Shown here: piece after piece, positions 41,940 through 51,801 of the stretch
Numbering within the stretch: position 1 is the first letter of the stretch
How the letters are laid out: every line of letters begins with the position of its first letter
Source of the DNA: Bacillota bacterium
Lineage (GTDB): Bacteria; Bacillota; DTU065
Direction: 5' to 3'
NCBI GenBank assembly: GCA_018435125.1
Contig: JAHDNZ010000006.1
Location: 38,891-102,890, forward strand
Length of the DNA: 64,000 bases
The notes under the pieces: model-generated
Database searches by the model: none
Told to the model about the DNA's origin: nothing
What the model saw: only the letters and a program-made list of their open reading frames with translations
Made by a program: the position numbers and the translations under genes

Positions 41940-43322
41940 TTAGAAGCAAACTTTGCTTAGGATAAAGTTCTTTACCTGTTCGATAGGGATACGCTCTTGC
42001 ATCATGGTATCACGATTGCGAACTGTTACGGTTTGATTTTCTAAGGTCTCAAAATCAACTGTAAGGCAATAAGGAGTACCGATTTCGTCATGGCGACGGT
42101 ATCTTTTGCCAATTGAGCCAGATTCGTCGTAATCTACCATGAAATCCTTTAAAAGACTGTGGTAAAAGTTTAGTGCCGGTTCGGAGAGTTTTTTGCTAAG
42201 CGGTAAGACAGCGGCCTTAAATGGTGCAAGAGCAGGATGGAGTTGTAGGACAGTTCTGTTAGTTCCATCTTCCAGTTCTTCTTCATTGTAGGCTGAAGTC
42301 AAAAAGGCTAGAAGAAGTCTTTCCACACCTACTGATGGTTCAACTACATAAGGAATATATTTGGCATTGGTTTCTTGATCAAAGTAGGTTAAGTCTTCTC
42401 CGGAGTGGTTGATGTGTTGCGTAAGATCAAAATCAGTACGATCAGCTACACCCCAAAGCTCACCCCAACCAAAGGGAAATTTAAATTCAAAGTCGGAAGT
42501 TGCTTTTGAATAATGGGAGAGCTCTTCTGGTTTATGATCACGCACTCTAAGAGCATCTTCTTTGAGTTCTAAGCTTAAAAGCCAGTTATAACAAAAGTCT
42601 TTCCAATACTTAAACCAGTTAAGATCTTCGCCAGGTTGGCAAAAAAACTCTAATTCCATCTGTTCGAATTCTCTTGTCCGGAAGATAAAATTACCTGGAG
42701 TTATTTCGTTGCGAAAACTTTTACCAATCTGGCAGATACCAAAAGGAACCTTCTTCCTTGTTGATCTTTGAACATTTTTAAAATTTACAAATATACCCTG
42801 AGCTGTTTCGGGACGCAGAAATATTTCATTGGTTGATTCTTCGGTAACACCCTGAAATGTCTTAAACATCAGATTGAATTTACGTATGGCGGTGAAATCA
42901 TGGTTTTTACAACTTGGGCAAGGTATGTTATTGTTTTTGATATAGGCCTCTAGTTTGTCTCCGGGCCAACCATCAACCTGTAATTCTTCACCTTTTGCAC
43001 TGGCAAAATCTTCAATCAGCTTATCAGCACGAAATCTTTCGTGACATTTACGGCAATCAATTAAAGGGTCGGAAAAACTGCTTATATGACCGGAAGCAGC
43101 CCAGGTTTTAGGATTCATTAAAATGGCAGCATCTAAGCCCACATTATAGGGAGATTCCTGGACAAACTTCTGCCACCAAGCCTTTTTAATGTTATTTTTT
43201 AGTTCCACGCCTAAAGGTCCATAATCCCAAGTATTGGCCAAACCGCCATAAATATCTGAACCTGGGAAGATAAAGCCACGAGTTTTACATAAGTTAACAA
43301 GTCGATCCATGGAAACAGTCAT
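41940..43322 (-). CDS. glyQS: Glycyl-tRNA synthetase (single-chain, dimeric type)
   Basis: The 460-aa class II synthetase has motif 2/3-like regions: [34 protein letters not shown] around 195-230 (quoted in parts) and [10 protein letters not shown] near 335-345. A zinc-like CRKCHERF...CPSC cluster lies near 85-140. It charges tRNA-Gly. The ATG at 43322 follows AAGGAG with 7-bp spacing. No T-box leader is apparent. The fRMsr gene lies 15 bp upstream. Confidence 0.97.
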   Translation of the reverse strand: MTVSMDRLVNLCKTRGFIFPGSDIYGGLANTWDYGPLGVELKNNIKKAWWQKFVQESPYNVGLDAAILMNPKTWAASGHISSFSDPLIDCRKCHERFRADKLIEDFASAKGEELQVDGWPGDKLEAYIKNNNIPCPSCKNHDFTAIRKFNLMFKTFQGVTEESTNEIFLRPETAQGIFVNFKNVQRSTRKKVPFGICQIGKSFRNEITPGNFIFRTREFEQMELEFFCQPGEDLNWFKYWKDFCYNWLLSLELKEDALRVRDHKPEELSHYSKATSDFEFKFPFGWGELWGVADRTDFDLTQHINHSGEDLTYFDQETNAKYIPYVVEPSVGVERLLLAFLTSAYNEEELEDGTNRTVLQLHPALAPFKAAVLPLSKKLSEPALNFYHSLLKDFMVDYDESGSIGKRYRRHDEIGTPYCLTVDFETLENQTVTVRNRDTMMQERIPIEQVKNFILSKVCF

Positions 43323-43337
43323 AATAAATCTCCTTCC

Positions 43338-43811
43338 TCAACAATCAACGAATTCTTCGATATTGCAATACATTGTAAGCATAGAAGCTATTGTTTCTAG
43401 CATTTTCCTATCTTTATCAGTAAATCGGAAGTAGGAAGTGCTGTCTATATCAAGAACACCTAAAGTACGTTCACCTTTTTTAAGAGGTACAACTATCTCA
43501 GAGCAAGAGGCAGGATCACAGGCAATGTGACCGGGGAACTCATGTACATTAGGTACAACCAGGGTTTCTCTTTTAAGAAAGGCAATGCCGCAAACGCCTT
43601 GGCCTATTTTAATATAAGCACAGGCAATCTTTCCTTGAAAAGGGCCAAGGATTAGTTCGTTTTCGTGCAAAAGATAGAAGCCAACCCAGCTGATATCAGG
43701 CATTTTTGTATATAAAAGGGCAGCTGTATTAGCTAAGGAAGTTAGCCAGTGAGGCTTTACTTTAACTAATATTTCCACATCGTTTATTATACTATCTTGT
43801 TCTTGAGACAT
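43338..43811 (-). CDS. msrC: GAF-domain free methionine-(R)-sulfoxide reductase
   Basis: The ATG at 43811, behind GGAGGTGGG, gives 157 aa; an upstream start is less likely. The three cysteines and their surroundings (CAYIKIGQGVCGIA, then HIACDPASCSEIVVPL) are those of fRMsr enzymes. These reduce free methionine-R-sulfoxide using thioredoxin, encoded about 2.2 kb away in this window. WVGFYLLHENELILGPFQG and GVLDIDSTSYFRFTD complete the GAF pattern. Confidence 0.9.
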   Translation of the reverse strand: MSQEQDSIINDVEILVKVKPHWLTSLANTAALLYTKMPDISWVGFYLLHENELILGPFQGKIACAYIKIGQGVCGIAFLKRETLVVPNVHEFPGHIACDPASCSEIVVPLKKGERTLGVLDIDSTSYFRFTDKDRKMLETIASMLTMYCNIEEFVDC

Positions 43812-44005
43812 AACCCACCTCCTCACAGGTTTGTTTATAATATTGGGGTATTTCAAAGCTTGACAGCTGTATTGCTCTTTAGATTAGTTTATAGTTATAG
43901 CTTTATTTTACCATATAATCTTTATTATGTTTCAGGTAGGAGAAAAAGAGGCAAAAAAGAATTGCTAGCCTAGATATGGCTTATTGCAAATTGGAGGTGC
44001 AAGCC

Positions 44006-45622
44006 ATGACTTTTAGAGAGAAATTATTATTTATACTACTAACGTTTTCTATAACTCTAGGTGTTAATGCTGATTTAGTAAATCTTAATACCATTCTTGA
44101 CCGGGATTTGGCATATGCTAAAAAACATCTAGACTATCTTATAGCTGCTAATTACAATATTGACTACCTCGATGCCAAAAAAGATTTGGATATGGCCTAT
44201 GATTTAGCCGGTAATATTGGAAAAATGGGAGAAGTTTTTCTAAGGCGTTCGAGAATTAAACTTGAGGATTTCTGGTTAAAAGCAAGTTATAGTATGCCTG
44301 CAACGACCAGAATGGCTTATTTAAGTGCGGATGAGTTTAAACGTAAAATTCTAGCCAAAGACTTAAAAGGCTATTTGACTCAATTAGCAGCCCTTGGTTT
44401 TAACGGCGTAATTGCTGAGACAATGCAAAGAGACGGTACTGCTATTTATCCTAACATAAAACTGGAACAATTTAGATTGCTTCAGGGGAGTGATCCCATA
44501 AAGGAGCTAGCTCTTTACGCTAAGGAACTTGATCTGGATCTTTTTTTGGTGATGGATCTTGGTTTTGCTGCCGAAGGTGGAGTAATTCCAGCTGTAGCAA
44601 CTAAATACCCCGATTGGGTTGCTATCAGTGAGGCAGGAGGGATCTTTGACTCGCAAAACCGTATTTATCTAAATTTTATTCATCCCGAGGTACGCAAGTA
44701 CTACCTGGACATGGCCTTAGAACTAGTAGATTACAATATCAAAGGTTTGATCCTCAGGATAGATCTGCCATCCTACCTTAAATCTGTGAATGACTATTCC
44801 TATGATGCTTATTCACGCAAACTTTTTGAGCAGCAATACGGTTATGATCCAATGAAAGAGAAGGGAAAACCGCGTCAGGAATGGGATGTGTGGAGAAAAG
44901 AGCAACTAAACAGTTTGGTGGGTCTAATAACGCGTCGGGTAGGAATAGCCAAGCCTAGTGTTAAGATGGGTGCTCTTTTAGTGCTCGATGATCTGGATCT
45001 CGAAGGTTTGGAATTGGATAAACATCTAGATTGGGAGACTTGGCTCAATAGAGGGTATATTCAGTACTTTTTACCTCAGATACATCGCAGAGAACAATTT
45101 ATCAATATTGCTAAAAAGTTCCTTGGCGTTAAGGGAGACTTCCTCTGCTATCCTTTTTTGTTTCGGGAAGAAGACCTTAGTTTAACTGATTTTCTCTGCA
45201 CCATAAATGAGATTCAACTTGGCGGAGGAATTGTTTTAGGTAACCTTGACATATATGATCAAATTACTTTAGATGCGTTGCAAAAAGGTCCGTTTAAGAA
45301 ACGCACCTTACCTTTACATCGAGATTTTTGGCGAGCACTAATGCTTAATTTTAGTGAACTTGAGGCTCAAGCACCTGAAAACTATCTAGTAGATCTAAGA
45401 AATTTAAACGACTATTTATCAAAGTTGGTAATGGCACCCCCGGGAGCAGCTTATAAGGAAATACTTGCTTTGGTTAGAAAGTTGTTTAACTATCTAGAAG
45501 TGAAGGCTTTAGCTGGAGAAACTGCTTTTGAAAAGCGCATGCTAAATGAACTAAATATAGGCAGACATCTCCTGCAACTAGGAGTATTGCAACGTAATTC
45601 ACAAGGGAAAAAACTATACTGA
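44006..45622 (+). CDS. Secreted GHL10/DUF187-like glycoside-hydrolase-family protein
   Basis: The ATG at 44006, after GGAGGTGC, gives 538 aa with a signal peptide (REKLLFILLTFSITLGVNA). A barrel-like core follows: FLVMDLGFAAEGG, YPDWVAISEAGGIF, HPEVRKYYLDMALELVDYN and IKGLILRIDLP, matching GHL10/DUF187 (YddW-type) proteins that are predicted glycosyl hydrolases. The C-terminal helical part (about 455-535) is unfamiliar. It probably acts on polysaccharide outside the cytoplasmic membrane. Substrate and activity are not known from the sequence. Confidence 0.75.
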   Translation: MTFREKLLFILLTFSITLGVNADLVNLNTILDRDLAYAKKHLDYLIAANYNIDYLDAKKDLDMAYDLAGNIGKMGEVFLRRSRIKLEDFWLKASYSMPATTRMAYLSADEFKRKILAKDLKGYLTQLAALGFNGVIAETMQRDGTAIYPNIKLEQFRLLQGSDPIKELALYAKELDLDLFLVMDLGFAAEGGVIPAVATKYPDWVAISEAGGIFDSQNRIYLNFIHPEVRKYYLDMALELVDYNIKGLILRIDLPSYLKSVNDYSYDAYSRKLFEQQYGYDPMKEKGKPRQEWDVWRKEQLNSLVGLITRRVGIAKPSVKMGALLVLDDLDLEGLELDKHLDWETWLNRGYIQYFLPQIHRREQFINIAKKFLGVKGDFLCYPFLFREEDLSLTDFLCTINEIQLGGGIVLGNLDIYDQITLDALQKGPFKKRTLPLHRDFWRALMLNFSELEAQAPENYLVDLRNLNDYLSKLVMAPPGAAYKEILALVRKLFNYLEVKALAGETAFEKRMLNELNIGRHLLQLGVLQRNSQGKKLY

Positions 45623-45702
45623 CAATAATACTGTCTATCTCATACAGACAATTTATGCTAAAATAACTATGCAACTTGGTGTTTTCCCAAGGAGGAAGAA
45701 CG

Positions 45703-46278
45703 ATGAATACAGACTATCCTTACATTCATTTAGTAAGAAGGAACTTAAAGGATGTCATTAAAGATGATATTATTTATATGGTCTTAAGCTTAATACCCCT
45801 TGCAATCTGGCTTAGTGGAATTTATTTTGGCCTAATTCCTGATAATATTAATACCTCATGGACAGTTTTTTTAGCTGCGGCCTTATTTGTACTTACGTAT
45901 GAATTTGCAGAGTCTTTTCGCCGTCCGGAAGACCTACAGGGTTTTGGTTATGGGACCTATTCAAGATTAATCTGGTTAAGTTATATTAAATTTTTGTATC
46001 TACTGATGCAATTAGCTTTTAATTTCCAATTGCCGGTGGAGAGACTTTTAAATAAATGGGGTAAAAACGCTAAAGCCTTAGCCAGGAAAGATACCGGCAA
46101 ATGGATGTATCCTGTTGATGCTTATTTAAAAAACTCAGGTTTTAAACTTACTAACGATCTAAGGGTCTTAGAATACTCCAAAATGGCCCAAAAGACCTTA
46201 AAGAAGGACTTTTCACCCGAGGATCAGTATCATTTACGACTGCTTTTAAGAGAACTCTGGCCTGAATACGAACATTAA
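45703..46278 (+). CDS. Membrane protein of unknown function
   Basis: The ATG at 45703, after GGAGGAAGAACG, gives 191 aa. Two hydrophobic segments lie near 32-50 and 60-76, and a further one may lie near 100-118. The rest is charged and helical (RRNLKDVIKDDIIYMVL, LLRELWPEYEH at the end). I do not recognise a family. It lies between the secreted GHL10-like gene and the ECF gene. Confidence 0.65.
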   Translation: MNTDYPYIHLVRRNLKDVIKDDIIYMVLSLIPLAIWLSGIYFGLIPDNINTSWTVFLAAALFVLTYEFAESFRRPEDLQGFGYGTYSRLIWLSYIKFLYLLMQLAFNFQLPVERLLNKWGKNAKALARKDTGKWMYPVDAYLKNSGFKLTNDLRVLEYSKMAQKTLKKDFSPEDQYHLRLLLRELWPEYEH

Positions 46279-46333
46279 CTCATTGCAGAAAAAACACTCT
46301 GACCTAAAAAGGCAGAGATGGGAGGTTTTTAAG

Positions 46334-46861
46334 ATGAAAGAAAGTTGGCGTAAGAAAAACCCTAGTTCATTTGAAAAAGTTCGCAAGATTACTATTGCCG
46401 GTCTTTTGGGAGGTATCTCTATTTTACTAGGAGTAACCTCACTAGGCTTTATACCTACTCCCCTTGGTATTACTTTAACTATTATGCATATTCCTGTCAT
46501 TCTGGGTGCTTTGTTAGAAGGCCCCTATGTGGGTCTGGCTACAGGCCTGATCTTTGGTCTTTCGAGTTTTCTGGCACCACGTTCACCTTCAATGGCAGAT
46601 CCTTTAGTATCGGTTTTACCCAGACTTTTAATTGGACCAATGACATATTTAGCTTACAAGGCAAGTAAAAAAGCATGGCTTGGAGCAATTGTAGGTACCG
46701 CAACTAATACTATCGGCGTTTTGGGTATGATTCTTCTGCGAGGTTATTTGCCCCTCAAAGTAGTGTTAACAGTAGCTGTATCAAATGGAATACCTGAGAT
46801 TATTTTGGCAATGATTCTTGTGCAATTGCTTATTATTCCTCTTAAACGTTTACAAAATTAA
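46334..46861 (+). CDS. ECF transporter S component, possibly pantothenate-type
   Basis: The ATG at 46334, after GGAGGTTTTTAAG, gives 175 aa with about five to six hydrophobic segments. ECF S-component patterns include the GLLGGISILLGVTSLGFIP-type first helix and the P(T)PLGITLTIMHIPVILGALLEGP region. These are substrate-binding subunits for vitamin uptake with a shared AAT module. Because coaX (pantothenate kinase) follows directly, pantothenate is a reasonable substrate guess. That is inference by position only. Confidence 0.75.
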   Translation: MKESWRKKNPSSFEKVRKITIAGLLGGISILLGVTSLGFIPTPLGITLTIMHIPVILGALLEGPYVGLATGLIFGLSSFLAPRSPSMADPLVSVLPRLLIGPMTYLAYKASKKAWLGAIVGTATNTIGVLGMILLRGYLPLKVVLTVAVSNGIPEIILAMILVQLLIIPLKRLQN

Positions 46862-46865
46862 TCCA

Positions 46866-46890
46866 GGCAGGGGTGTCCCCTGCCTTGCTT
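46866..46890 (+). terminator. Hairpin between the ECF gene and coaX
   Basis: GGCAGGGG (46866-46873), loop TGT and CCCCTGCC (46877-46884) followed by TTGCTT. The T run is imperfect, so read-through into coaX is possible. Confidence 0.6.
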
Positions 46891-46915
46891 ATTATCATAT
46901 AAAGAAGGTGTTTAA

Positions 46916-47686
46916 ATGCTTCTTGTTATAGATATTGGCAATACTAACGCTGTGATTGGTATTTATCAAGAGCAAGAGCTTATTTCTTCATGGCGTGTTG
47001 CTTCGGACAAGACCAAAACCAGTGATGAGTTAGGGATACTTTTTAATGAGCTTTTCAAGGTTAAAAATATCTCTCCCAGTAAAATAAGTGCGGGTATTCT
47101 CTCCTCAGTTGTTCCGACAATAACTCCCAATGTGGTAGAGATGTGCCAAGACTATTTTAACCTATCACCTCTTTTAATCGGACCGGGTCTTAAGACTGGC
47201 TTAAACATCAAATATGAAAACCCCAAAGAAGTCGGAGCAGATCGTATTGTCAATGCAGTTGCAGCTTTGAGTCTCTATGGTGGCCCACTTATAATCGTTG
47301 ATTTTGGTACAGCTACTACATTTTGCGCAGTGAGTCAAAACGGAGAGTATCTCGGGGGAGTTATCTGTCCCGGAGTTTTAGTCTCCGCTGAGGCTTTGTT
47401 TAGTAAAGCCTCGAAACTGCCACGGGTTGAGATAGTTAAACAAGAAAAGATCATCGGGAAAAATACGGTTTCTAGTATTCAATCCGGGCTCTATTATGGG
47501 TATACCAGTCAGGTAGATGGCATTGTAAAACAAATGCAGGCTGAATTAAACTGGCAAGCTAAAGTTGTTTTTACAGGGGGGTTAAGCCAGCTTTTGGCTG
47601 ATGGATGCACTACCGTAGATATAGTTAATCCCGATCTGACTTTAGAGGGTCTTAGGATTATCTACGAACTGAATCAGAGGTGTTAG
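46916..47686 (+). CDS. coaX: Type III pantothenate kinase
   Basis: The 256-aa protein has the ASKHA signature LLVIDIGNTNAVIGIY (1-17), SVVPTITPNVVEMC, GADRIVNAVAA (about 102-112) and IIVDFGTATTFCAV. It phosphorylates pantothenate in the first step of coenzyme A synthesis. It is followed after one base by hflX, so the two are cotranscribed. Confidence 0.96.
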   Translation: MLLVIDIGNTNAVIGIYQEQELISSWRVASDKTKTSDELGILFNELFKVKNISPSKISAGILSSVVPTITPNVVEMCQDYFNLSPLLIGPGLKTGLNIKYENPKEVGADRIVNAVAALSLYGGPLIIVDFGTATTFCAVSQNGEYLGGVICPGVLVSAEALFSKASKLPRVEIVKQEKIIGKNTVSSIQSGLYYGYTSQVDGIVKQMQAELNWQAKVVFTGGLSQLLADGCTTVDIVNPDLTLEGLRIIYELNQRC

Positions 47687-47687
47687 G

Positions 47688-48929
47688 ATGGAAAAAGCAG
47701 TGCTTTTAGCTGTTAGAACAGGGCGGGAAGATATTGATGTGGATATTTCCTTAGATGAGCTTTCTGATTTGGCTTTAACGGCAGGAGCAAAAACAATAGC
47801 TAGGGTGGTGCAAACTAGAGAGTGCTCTGATAAACTTACCTATCTGGGCATAGGTCGCTTGTTGGAACTAAAAGATTTTATAGATCAAAACGAAATTGAT
47901 TTAATCATCGCCGATGATGAACTATCTCCTTTACAAATAGACAAAATAAATGATTTGACTGGAATAAAGGTCTTAGACCGTACAAGTCTTATTCTGGATA
48001 TTTTTGCAAAGAGAGCAAACAGCAAAGAGGGACAGTTGCAAGTGGAGATGGCTCAGCTAAAATATTTGTTGCCACGTTTAAAAGGTAGTCGTGAAGAGCT
48101 CTCTCGTTTGGGTGGTGGCATAGGAACAAGAGGTCCGGGTGAAACTAAGCTGGAAGTTGATCGCAGAGTGATTAGAAATCGGATAGCCAGGGTAAAAAGA
48201 GAGATTGAGGCCATGAAGGGCAATCGGGAAGAACAGAGAAAAAAACGCAAGCAAAATTACATTCCCCAAGTCTCTTTGGTAGGGTATACTAATGCTGGGA
48301 AGTCTTCCTTACTTAAAGAGTTAACCGGTTGTGAGACCTTTATTGAAGATCAGCTTTTTGCTACCCTTGATCCCCTAATAAAACGATGGCAAATCTCTAG
48401 TCAAGAAGAGATTCTACTGGCAGATACAGTTGGCTTTATTAGAAAACTACCCCACGATTTAGTGGCAGCCTTCAGAGCTACTTTAGAAGAACTAAAAGAT
48501 GCCAGAGTGCTTTTGCATGTGGTGGATTCTGTAGGAATTGACTATGATGCACAAATTAAAGCTGTCGAAGAAACACTAGAGGCAATTGGCTGTAAAACAC
48601 CGTCTTTAATGGTCTTTTCCAAAGCAGATCTTTTAACCCCAGAGAAGCAAACCTTAATTAAGACTATCTATCCGGAAGCTATTTTGGTATCTGCCAAAAC
48701 TAAGGCCGGTTTCCAAGAGCTGGCAGAAGCAGTGCTTCAAAAATTAAAATTAGCCAAAGTAGAACTGCATTTACAGCTTCCCTATGCTAAAATCGATTGG
48801 CTGAATCGACTTTACCAAGAGGCGGAGGTTAAAAATGTAGCTTATAGCCCAGAAGGTCTTAAGGTTACTGCCGTAGTAAATATGATCTTGGCAGAAACCC
48901 TTTTGCCATATATTACAAAGGAGGAATGA
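47688..48929 (+). CDS. hflX: GTPase HflX
   Basis: The 413-aa protein has the HflX N-terminal domain (SLDELSDLALTAGAKTIARV, RTSLILDIFAKRANSKEGQ) and the glycine-rich linker GGGIGTRGPGETKLE (about 142-156). The G domain has GYTNAGKSSL (G1), DTVGFI (G3) and VFSKADLL (G4, N/TKxD-like). HflX binds the 50S ribosomal subunit and acts in ribosome rescue under heat stress. It overlaps the next gene, whose start lies just after its stop. Confidence 0.95.
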   Translation: MEKAVLLAVRTGREDIDVDISLDELSDLALTAGAKTIARVVQTRECSDKLTYLGIGRLLELKDFIDQNEIDLIIADDELSPLQIDKINDLTGIKVLDRTSLILDIFAKRANSKEGQLQVEMAQLKYLLPRLKGSREELSRLGGGIGTRGPGETKLEVDRRVIRNRIARVKREIEAMKGNREEQRKKRKQNYIPQVSLVGYTNAGKSSLLKELTGCETFIEDQLFATLDPLIKRWQISSQEEILLADTVGFIRKLPHDLVAAFRATLEELKDARVLLHVVDSVGIDYDAQIKAVEETLEAIGCKTPSLMVFSKADLLTPEKQTLIKTIYPEAILVSAKTKAGFQELAEAVLQKLKLAKVELHLQLPYAKIDWLNRLYQEAEVKNVAYSPEGLKVTAVVNMILAETLLPYITKEE

Positions 48930-48931
48930 CG

Positions 48932-49741
48932 ATGAAGGTCGGTTGTAGTACCTGGTCTTTTCACCGTACTTTAGGTGCTAAAGAGATGACATTAAAAGAA
49001 TGGATTGAATATTGTGCTAAGCATTATCGTTTAGATGGAGTAGAACTATTAGCGGATCATTTTGAATCAGAGGAACCTGAATATCTCTTAGAGATAAAAA
49101 ATCTCTGTACTGAGCTTGGCTTAACGATTTCCTGTGTTTCACCATCAAATAACTTTACCCAAGAAGATATAAAAGCGGTAGAAAAAGAGATCGAGTATGT
49201 TAAAGCCTGGGTCGATATAGCAGCCATGCTGGGAGCTCCTTTGGTAAGAATTTTTGCCGGTTCTTCGAACCAATTAAAAAACGAACAGATTTGGAATAAT
49301 GTGGTGGTTGCTATTCAAGAATGTGCAGAATATGCAAGCGAAGACGGCATTATGCTGGCTTTAGAAAACCATGGTGGCTTTATGGATGATCAGATTCTAA
49401 AGTTAATTGAAGATGTGGATAAGGATAACTTTAAGGTGACTATGGATTTGGGTAATTTTGGCAAAGATCCCAACATTATATACAAGGCCATGGAGAATGT
49501 AGTGTCGCATACTATATTTGTGCACGCCAAATGTATGAGTTTTACCGACAATCTTCATGAAGAGACTCTTGACTATGAGCGTATAATTAAGATATTAGAC
49601 AAAGCAGGCTACAATGGTTTTCTTTCGATAGAATTTGAAGGAAAAGGTATGGAAAAAACCGAAGTTGCCAAAGCTGTTTCCATGTTGCGTCACTTAACAG
49701 GTTTAGCACATCGGGATCAAGTTAATAAGATGCTAGAATAA
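48932..49741 (+). CDS. Xylose isomerase-like TIM-barrel protein
   Basis: The ATG at 48932 is well spaced (7 bp) from AAGGAGG, whereas the ATG at 48926 is too close. The 269-aa protein has sugar phosphate isomerase/epimerase features: GVELLADHF, ALENHGGFMDD, TMDLGNFG, HTIFVHAKCMSF and FLSIEFEGKG, which include the metal-ligand Glu, Asp, His and Glu positions of this fold. Substrate unknown. It sits between hflX and the DUF1385 gene. Confidence 0.85.
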   Translation: MKVGCSTWSFHRTLGAKEMTLKEWIEYCAKHYRLDGVELLADHFESEEPEYLLEIKNLCTELGLTISCVSPSNNFTQEDIKAVEKEIEYVKAWVDIAAMLGAPLVRIFAGSSNQLKNEQIWNNVVVAIQECAEYASEDGIMLALENHGGFMDDQILKLIEDVDKDNFKVTMDLGNFGKDPNIIYKAMENVVSHTIFVHAKCMSFTDNLHEETLDYERIIKILDKAGYNGFLSIEFEGKGMEKTEVAKAVSMLRHLTGLAHRDQVNKMLE

Positions 49742-49774
49742 CTTTGTGGCCTGGCTAAGGAGTGGATAAACCAC

Positions 49775-50683
49775 ATGAGCAAGTTTTATTATGGCGGTCA
49801 AGCGGTAATGGAAGGCGTTATGATGCGCGGTCCCAAAATCATAGGTATTGCAGTGCGCAAAGAAGACAGTACCTTAGTTATTCATAAAGAAAATATCAAA
49901 ACAGTCGGTGAACGGTTTCCCATCTTGAAGCTACCTCTTATAAGAGGTGTGGTGGCTCTTTTTGAATCGCTTATTATTGGTACCAAAGCGTTAGTCTTTT
50001 CTGCCAATCAGTTTGCTTCTGAAGATGAACAAGAGGTGCTTTCTCCCAAAGAAATGGTTCTTACCATAGGCCTTTCTTTTGGCCTGGCAATTTTGCTTTT
50101 TGTCGTTTTACCGGCCTTTCTTACCAGGTTGATTGAAAGTTATATTAAAAGTGCTATGGTGGTAAACTTAACCGAAGGGCTGATAAAAATCGCTATCTTT
50201 ATGCTTTATATCGTAGGTATTTCCTTTACTCCGGATATTAAAAGATTCTTTCAGTATCATGGAGCTGAACACAAAGTGATTAACGCTTACGAAGCAGGAG
50301 AAGAATTAAAGGTAGAAAATGTTCGCCCTTATACACGCTTCCATGTACGCTGTGGTACTAATTTTATCGTAATTGTTTTATTGATGAGTATTTTTATCTT
50401 TACGCTTATTACCGGTTATTCAAGGCCTTCGTTTTTTAAGCGCATTGGCATTCATCTTCTTCTTCTACCGGTTGTAGCAGGGTTTTCCTATGAAGTAATT
50501 AAGTTTTTGGGCCAAGATAATGCTCCCAAGTGGGCAAAAGTTATCACCCGCCCTAGTTTATGGACCCAGTATCTGACTACTCGCGAGCCGGATGATAGTC
50601 AGATTGAAACGGCTATCGCTGCTTTAGAAGAAGTTATGCAGGTAGAAGATAGCGAAATTTCAACAAAGGAATTGACTTTTTAA
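49775..50683 (+). CDS. DUF1385 (YqhQ-like) membrane protein
   Basis: The 302-aa protein has the family motifs YYGGQAVMEGVMMRGP at the start, KLPLIRGVVALFESLIIGTKAL (in parts), and YHGAEHKVINAYEAGEEL with conserved His. Four membrane segments lie at about 90-110, 125-145, 205-225 and 230-245. It regularly precedes prfA in Firmicutes, as here. The biochemical role is unknown. Confidence 0.9.
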   Translation: MSKFYYGGQAVMEGVMMRGPKIIGIAVRKEDSTLVIHKENIKTVGERFPILKLPLIRGVVALFESLIIGTKALVFSANQFASEDEQEVLSPKEMVLTIGLSFGLAILLFVVLPAFLTRLIESYIKSAMVVNLTEGLIKIAIFMLYIVGISFTPDIKRFFQYHGAEHKVINAYEAGEELKVENVRPYTRFHVRCGTNFIVIVLLMSIFIFTLITGYSRPSFFKRIGIHLLLLPVVAGFSYEVIKFLGQDNAPKWAKVITRPSLWTQYLTTREPDDSQIETAIAALEEVMQVEDSEISTKELTF

Positions 50684-50705
50684 CCGCAGCCAAAAGGCTG
50701 CGGTT
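50682..50705 (+). terminator. Perfect hairpin between the DUF1385 gene and prfA
   Basis: AACCGCAGCC (50682-50691), loop AAAA and GGCTGCGGTT (50696-50705), then ATTTC. The stem is strong but the T run is weak, so it may be an attenuator or mRNA stabiliser within the operon. Confidence 0.7.
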
Positions 50706-50732
50706 ATTTCCGCACGGAAGGAGTGAACTTAA

Positions 50733-51800
50733 TTGCTAGAAAAATTACAGGCCATCGAAGAGCTATATAATGAGTTAAATTTAAAAATGGCCGACCCTTC
50801 TATTACTCAAGACAGACAAGAGTATCAAAAAGTCAGTAAACGCCGCTTTGAGTTGGAATCAATTGTTACAGTCTATCATCGCTATCAGGAACTGCTAAAA
50901 GAGATCGAATCTACCAAGGAACTATTAAAAGATGAAATAGATCCAGAAATGAAAGAGTTAGCCAACTCTGAACTTGAAAGCTTAGAAAAAGAGGTTATAG
51001 AGGTTGAAACGGAGTTAAAGAGACTTCTCTTGCCCAAAGATCCCAATGACGAGAAAAATGTTATGGTAGAGATCCGTGCCGGTACAGGAGGAGAAGAAGC
51101 AGCTCTTTTTGCAGCCAACCTCTATAGAATGTATAGTCATTATGCAGAGAATAGGCGCTGGAAACAGGAGATTCTAAGTGCCAATCCAACCGAATTAGGC
51201 GGATTTAAAGAAATTATTTTTATCTTGGAAGGTTCTGGTGCTTACAGTCGTTTGAAGTACGAAAGCGGTGTACACCGAGTCCAAAGAGTACCAGAAACTG
51301 AAGCCGGAGGAAGGATCCATACATCCACCGCAACTGTTGCAGTACTTCCCGAAGCAGAGGAAGTGGACATCTATATCGATCCTAATGAAATTAAAATCGA
51401 TGTTTTTCGTTCCTCGGGTCCCGGGGGACAGTCTGTTAATACTACTGACTCGGCAGTTCGCATCACCCATATTCCAACCGGTATTGTTATCTCGTGTCAA
51501 GATGAAAAATCACAGCATAAAAACAAAGACAAGGGGATGCGAATATTACGAGCGAGGCTAAAAGAGATCAAAGAAGAAGAAGCAAGGTCTAAGGAAGCTC
51601 AGACTCGAAAAAGTCAGATTGGCTCTGGTGATCGCAGCGAAAGAATCAGAACCTATAACTACCCCCAGGGACGGGTAAGCGATCACCGTATCAATCTTAC
51701 TCTTTATCGGATTGAAGAGATATTAAACGGTGACTTAGATGAAATAATTGAAACCTTAATCATTACCGAGCAACAAGAGCGGCTAAAGGAGATGGATTAG
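50733..51800 (+). CDS. prfA: Peptide chain release factor 1
   Basis: The 355-aa protein starts at TTG 50733 behind GGAAGGAGTG. The GGQ motif [20 protein letters not shown] (about 226-245) and RF1-type [23 protein letters not shown] are clear. It has no in-frame recoding signal, as expected for RF1. It reads UAG and UAA. The prmC start overlaps its final ribosome binding site region, so the methyltransferase that modifies it is coupled. Confidence 0.97.
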   Translation: MLEKLQAIEELYNELNLKMADPSITQDRQEYQKVSKRRFELESIVTVYHRYQELLKEIESTKELLKDEIDPEMKELANSELESLEKEVIEVETELKRLLLPKDPNDEKNVMVEIRAGTGGEEAALFAANLYRMYSHYAENRRWKQEILSANPTELGGFKEIIFILEGSGAYSRLKYESGVHRVQRVPETEAGGRIHTSTATVAVLPEAEEVDIYIDPNEIKIDVFRSSGPGGQSVNTTDSAVRITHIPTGIVISCQDEKSQHKNKDKGMRILRARLKEIKEEEARSKEAQTRKSQIGSGDRSERIRTYNYPQGRVSDHRINLTLYRIEEILNGDLDEIIETLIITEQQERLKEMD

Positions 51801-51801
51801 C

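Noticed and set aside
43812..43975. T-box leader for glycyl-tRNA synthetase
   Set aside because: The upstream region of the fRMsr-glyQS unit is short and shows no T-box or specifier stem-loop.
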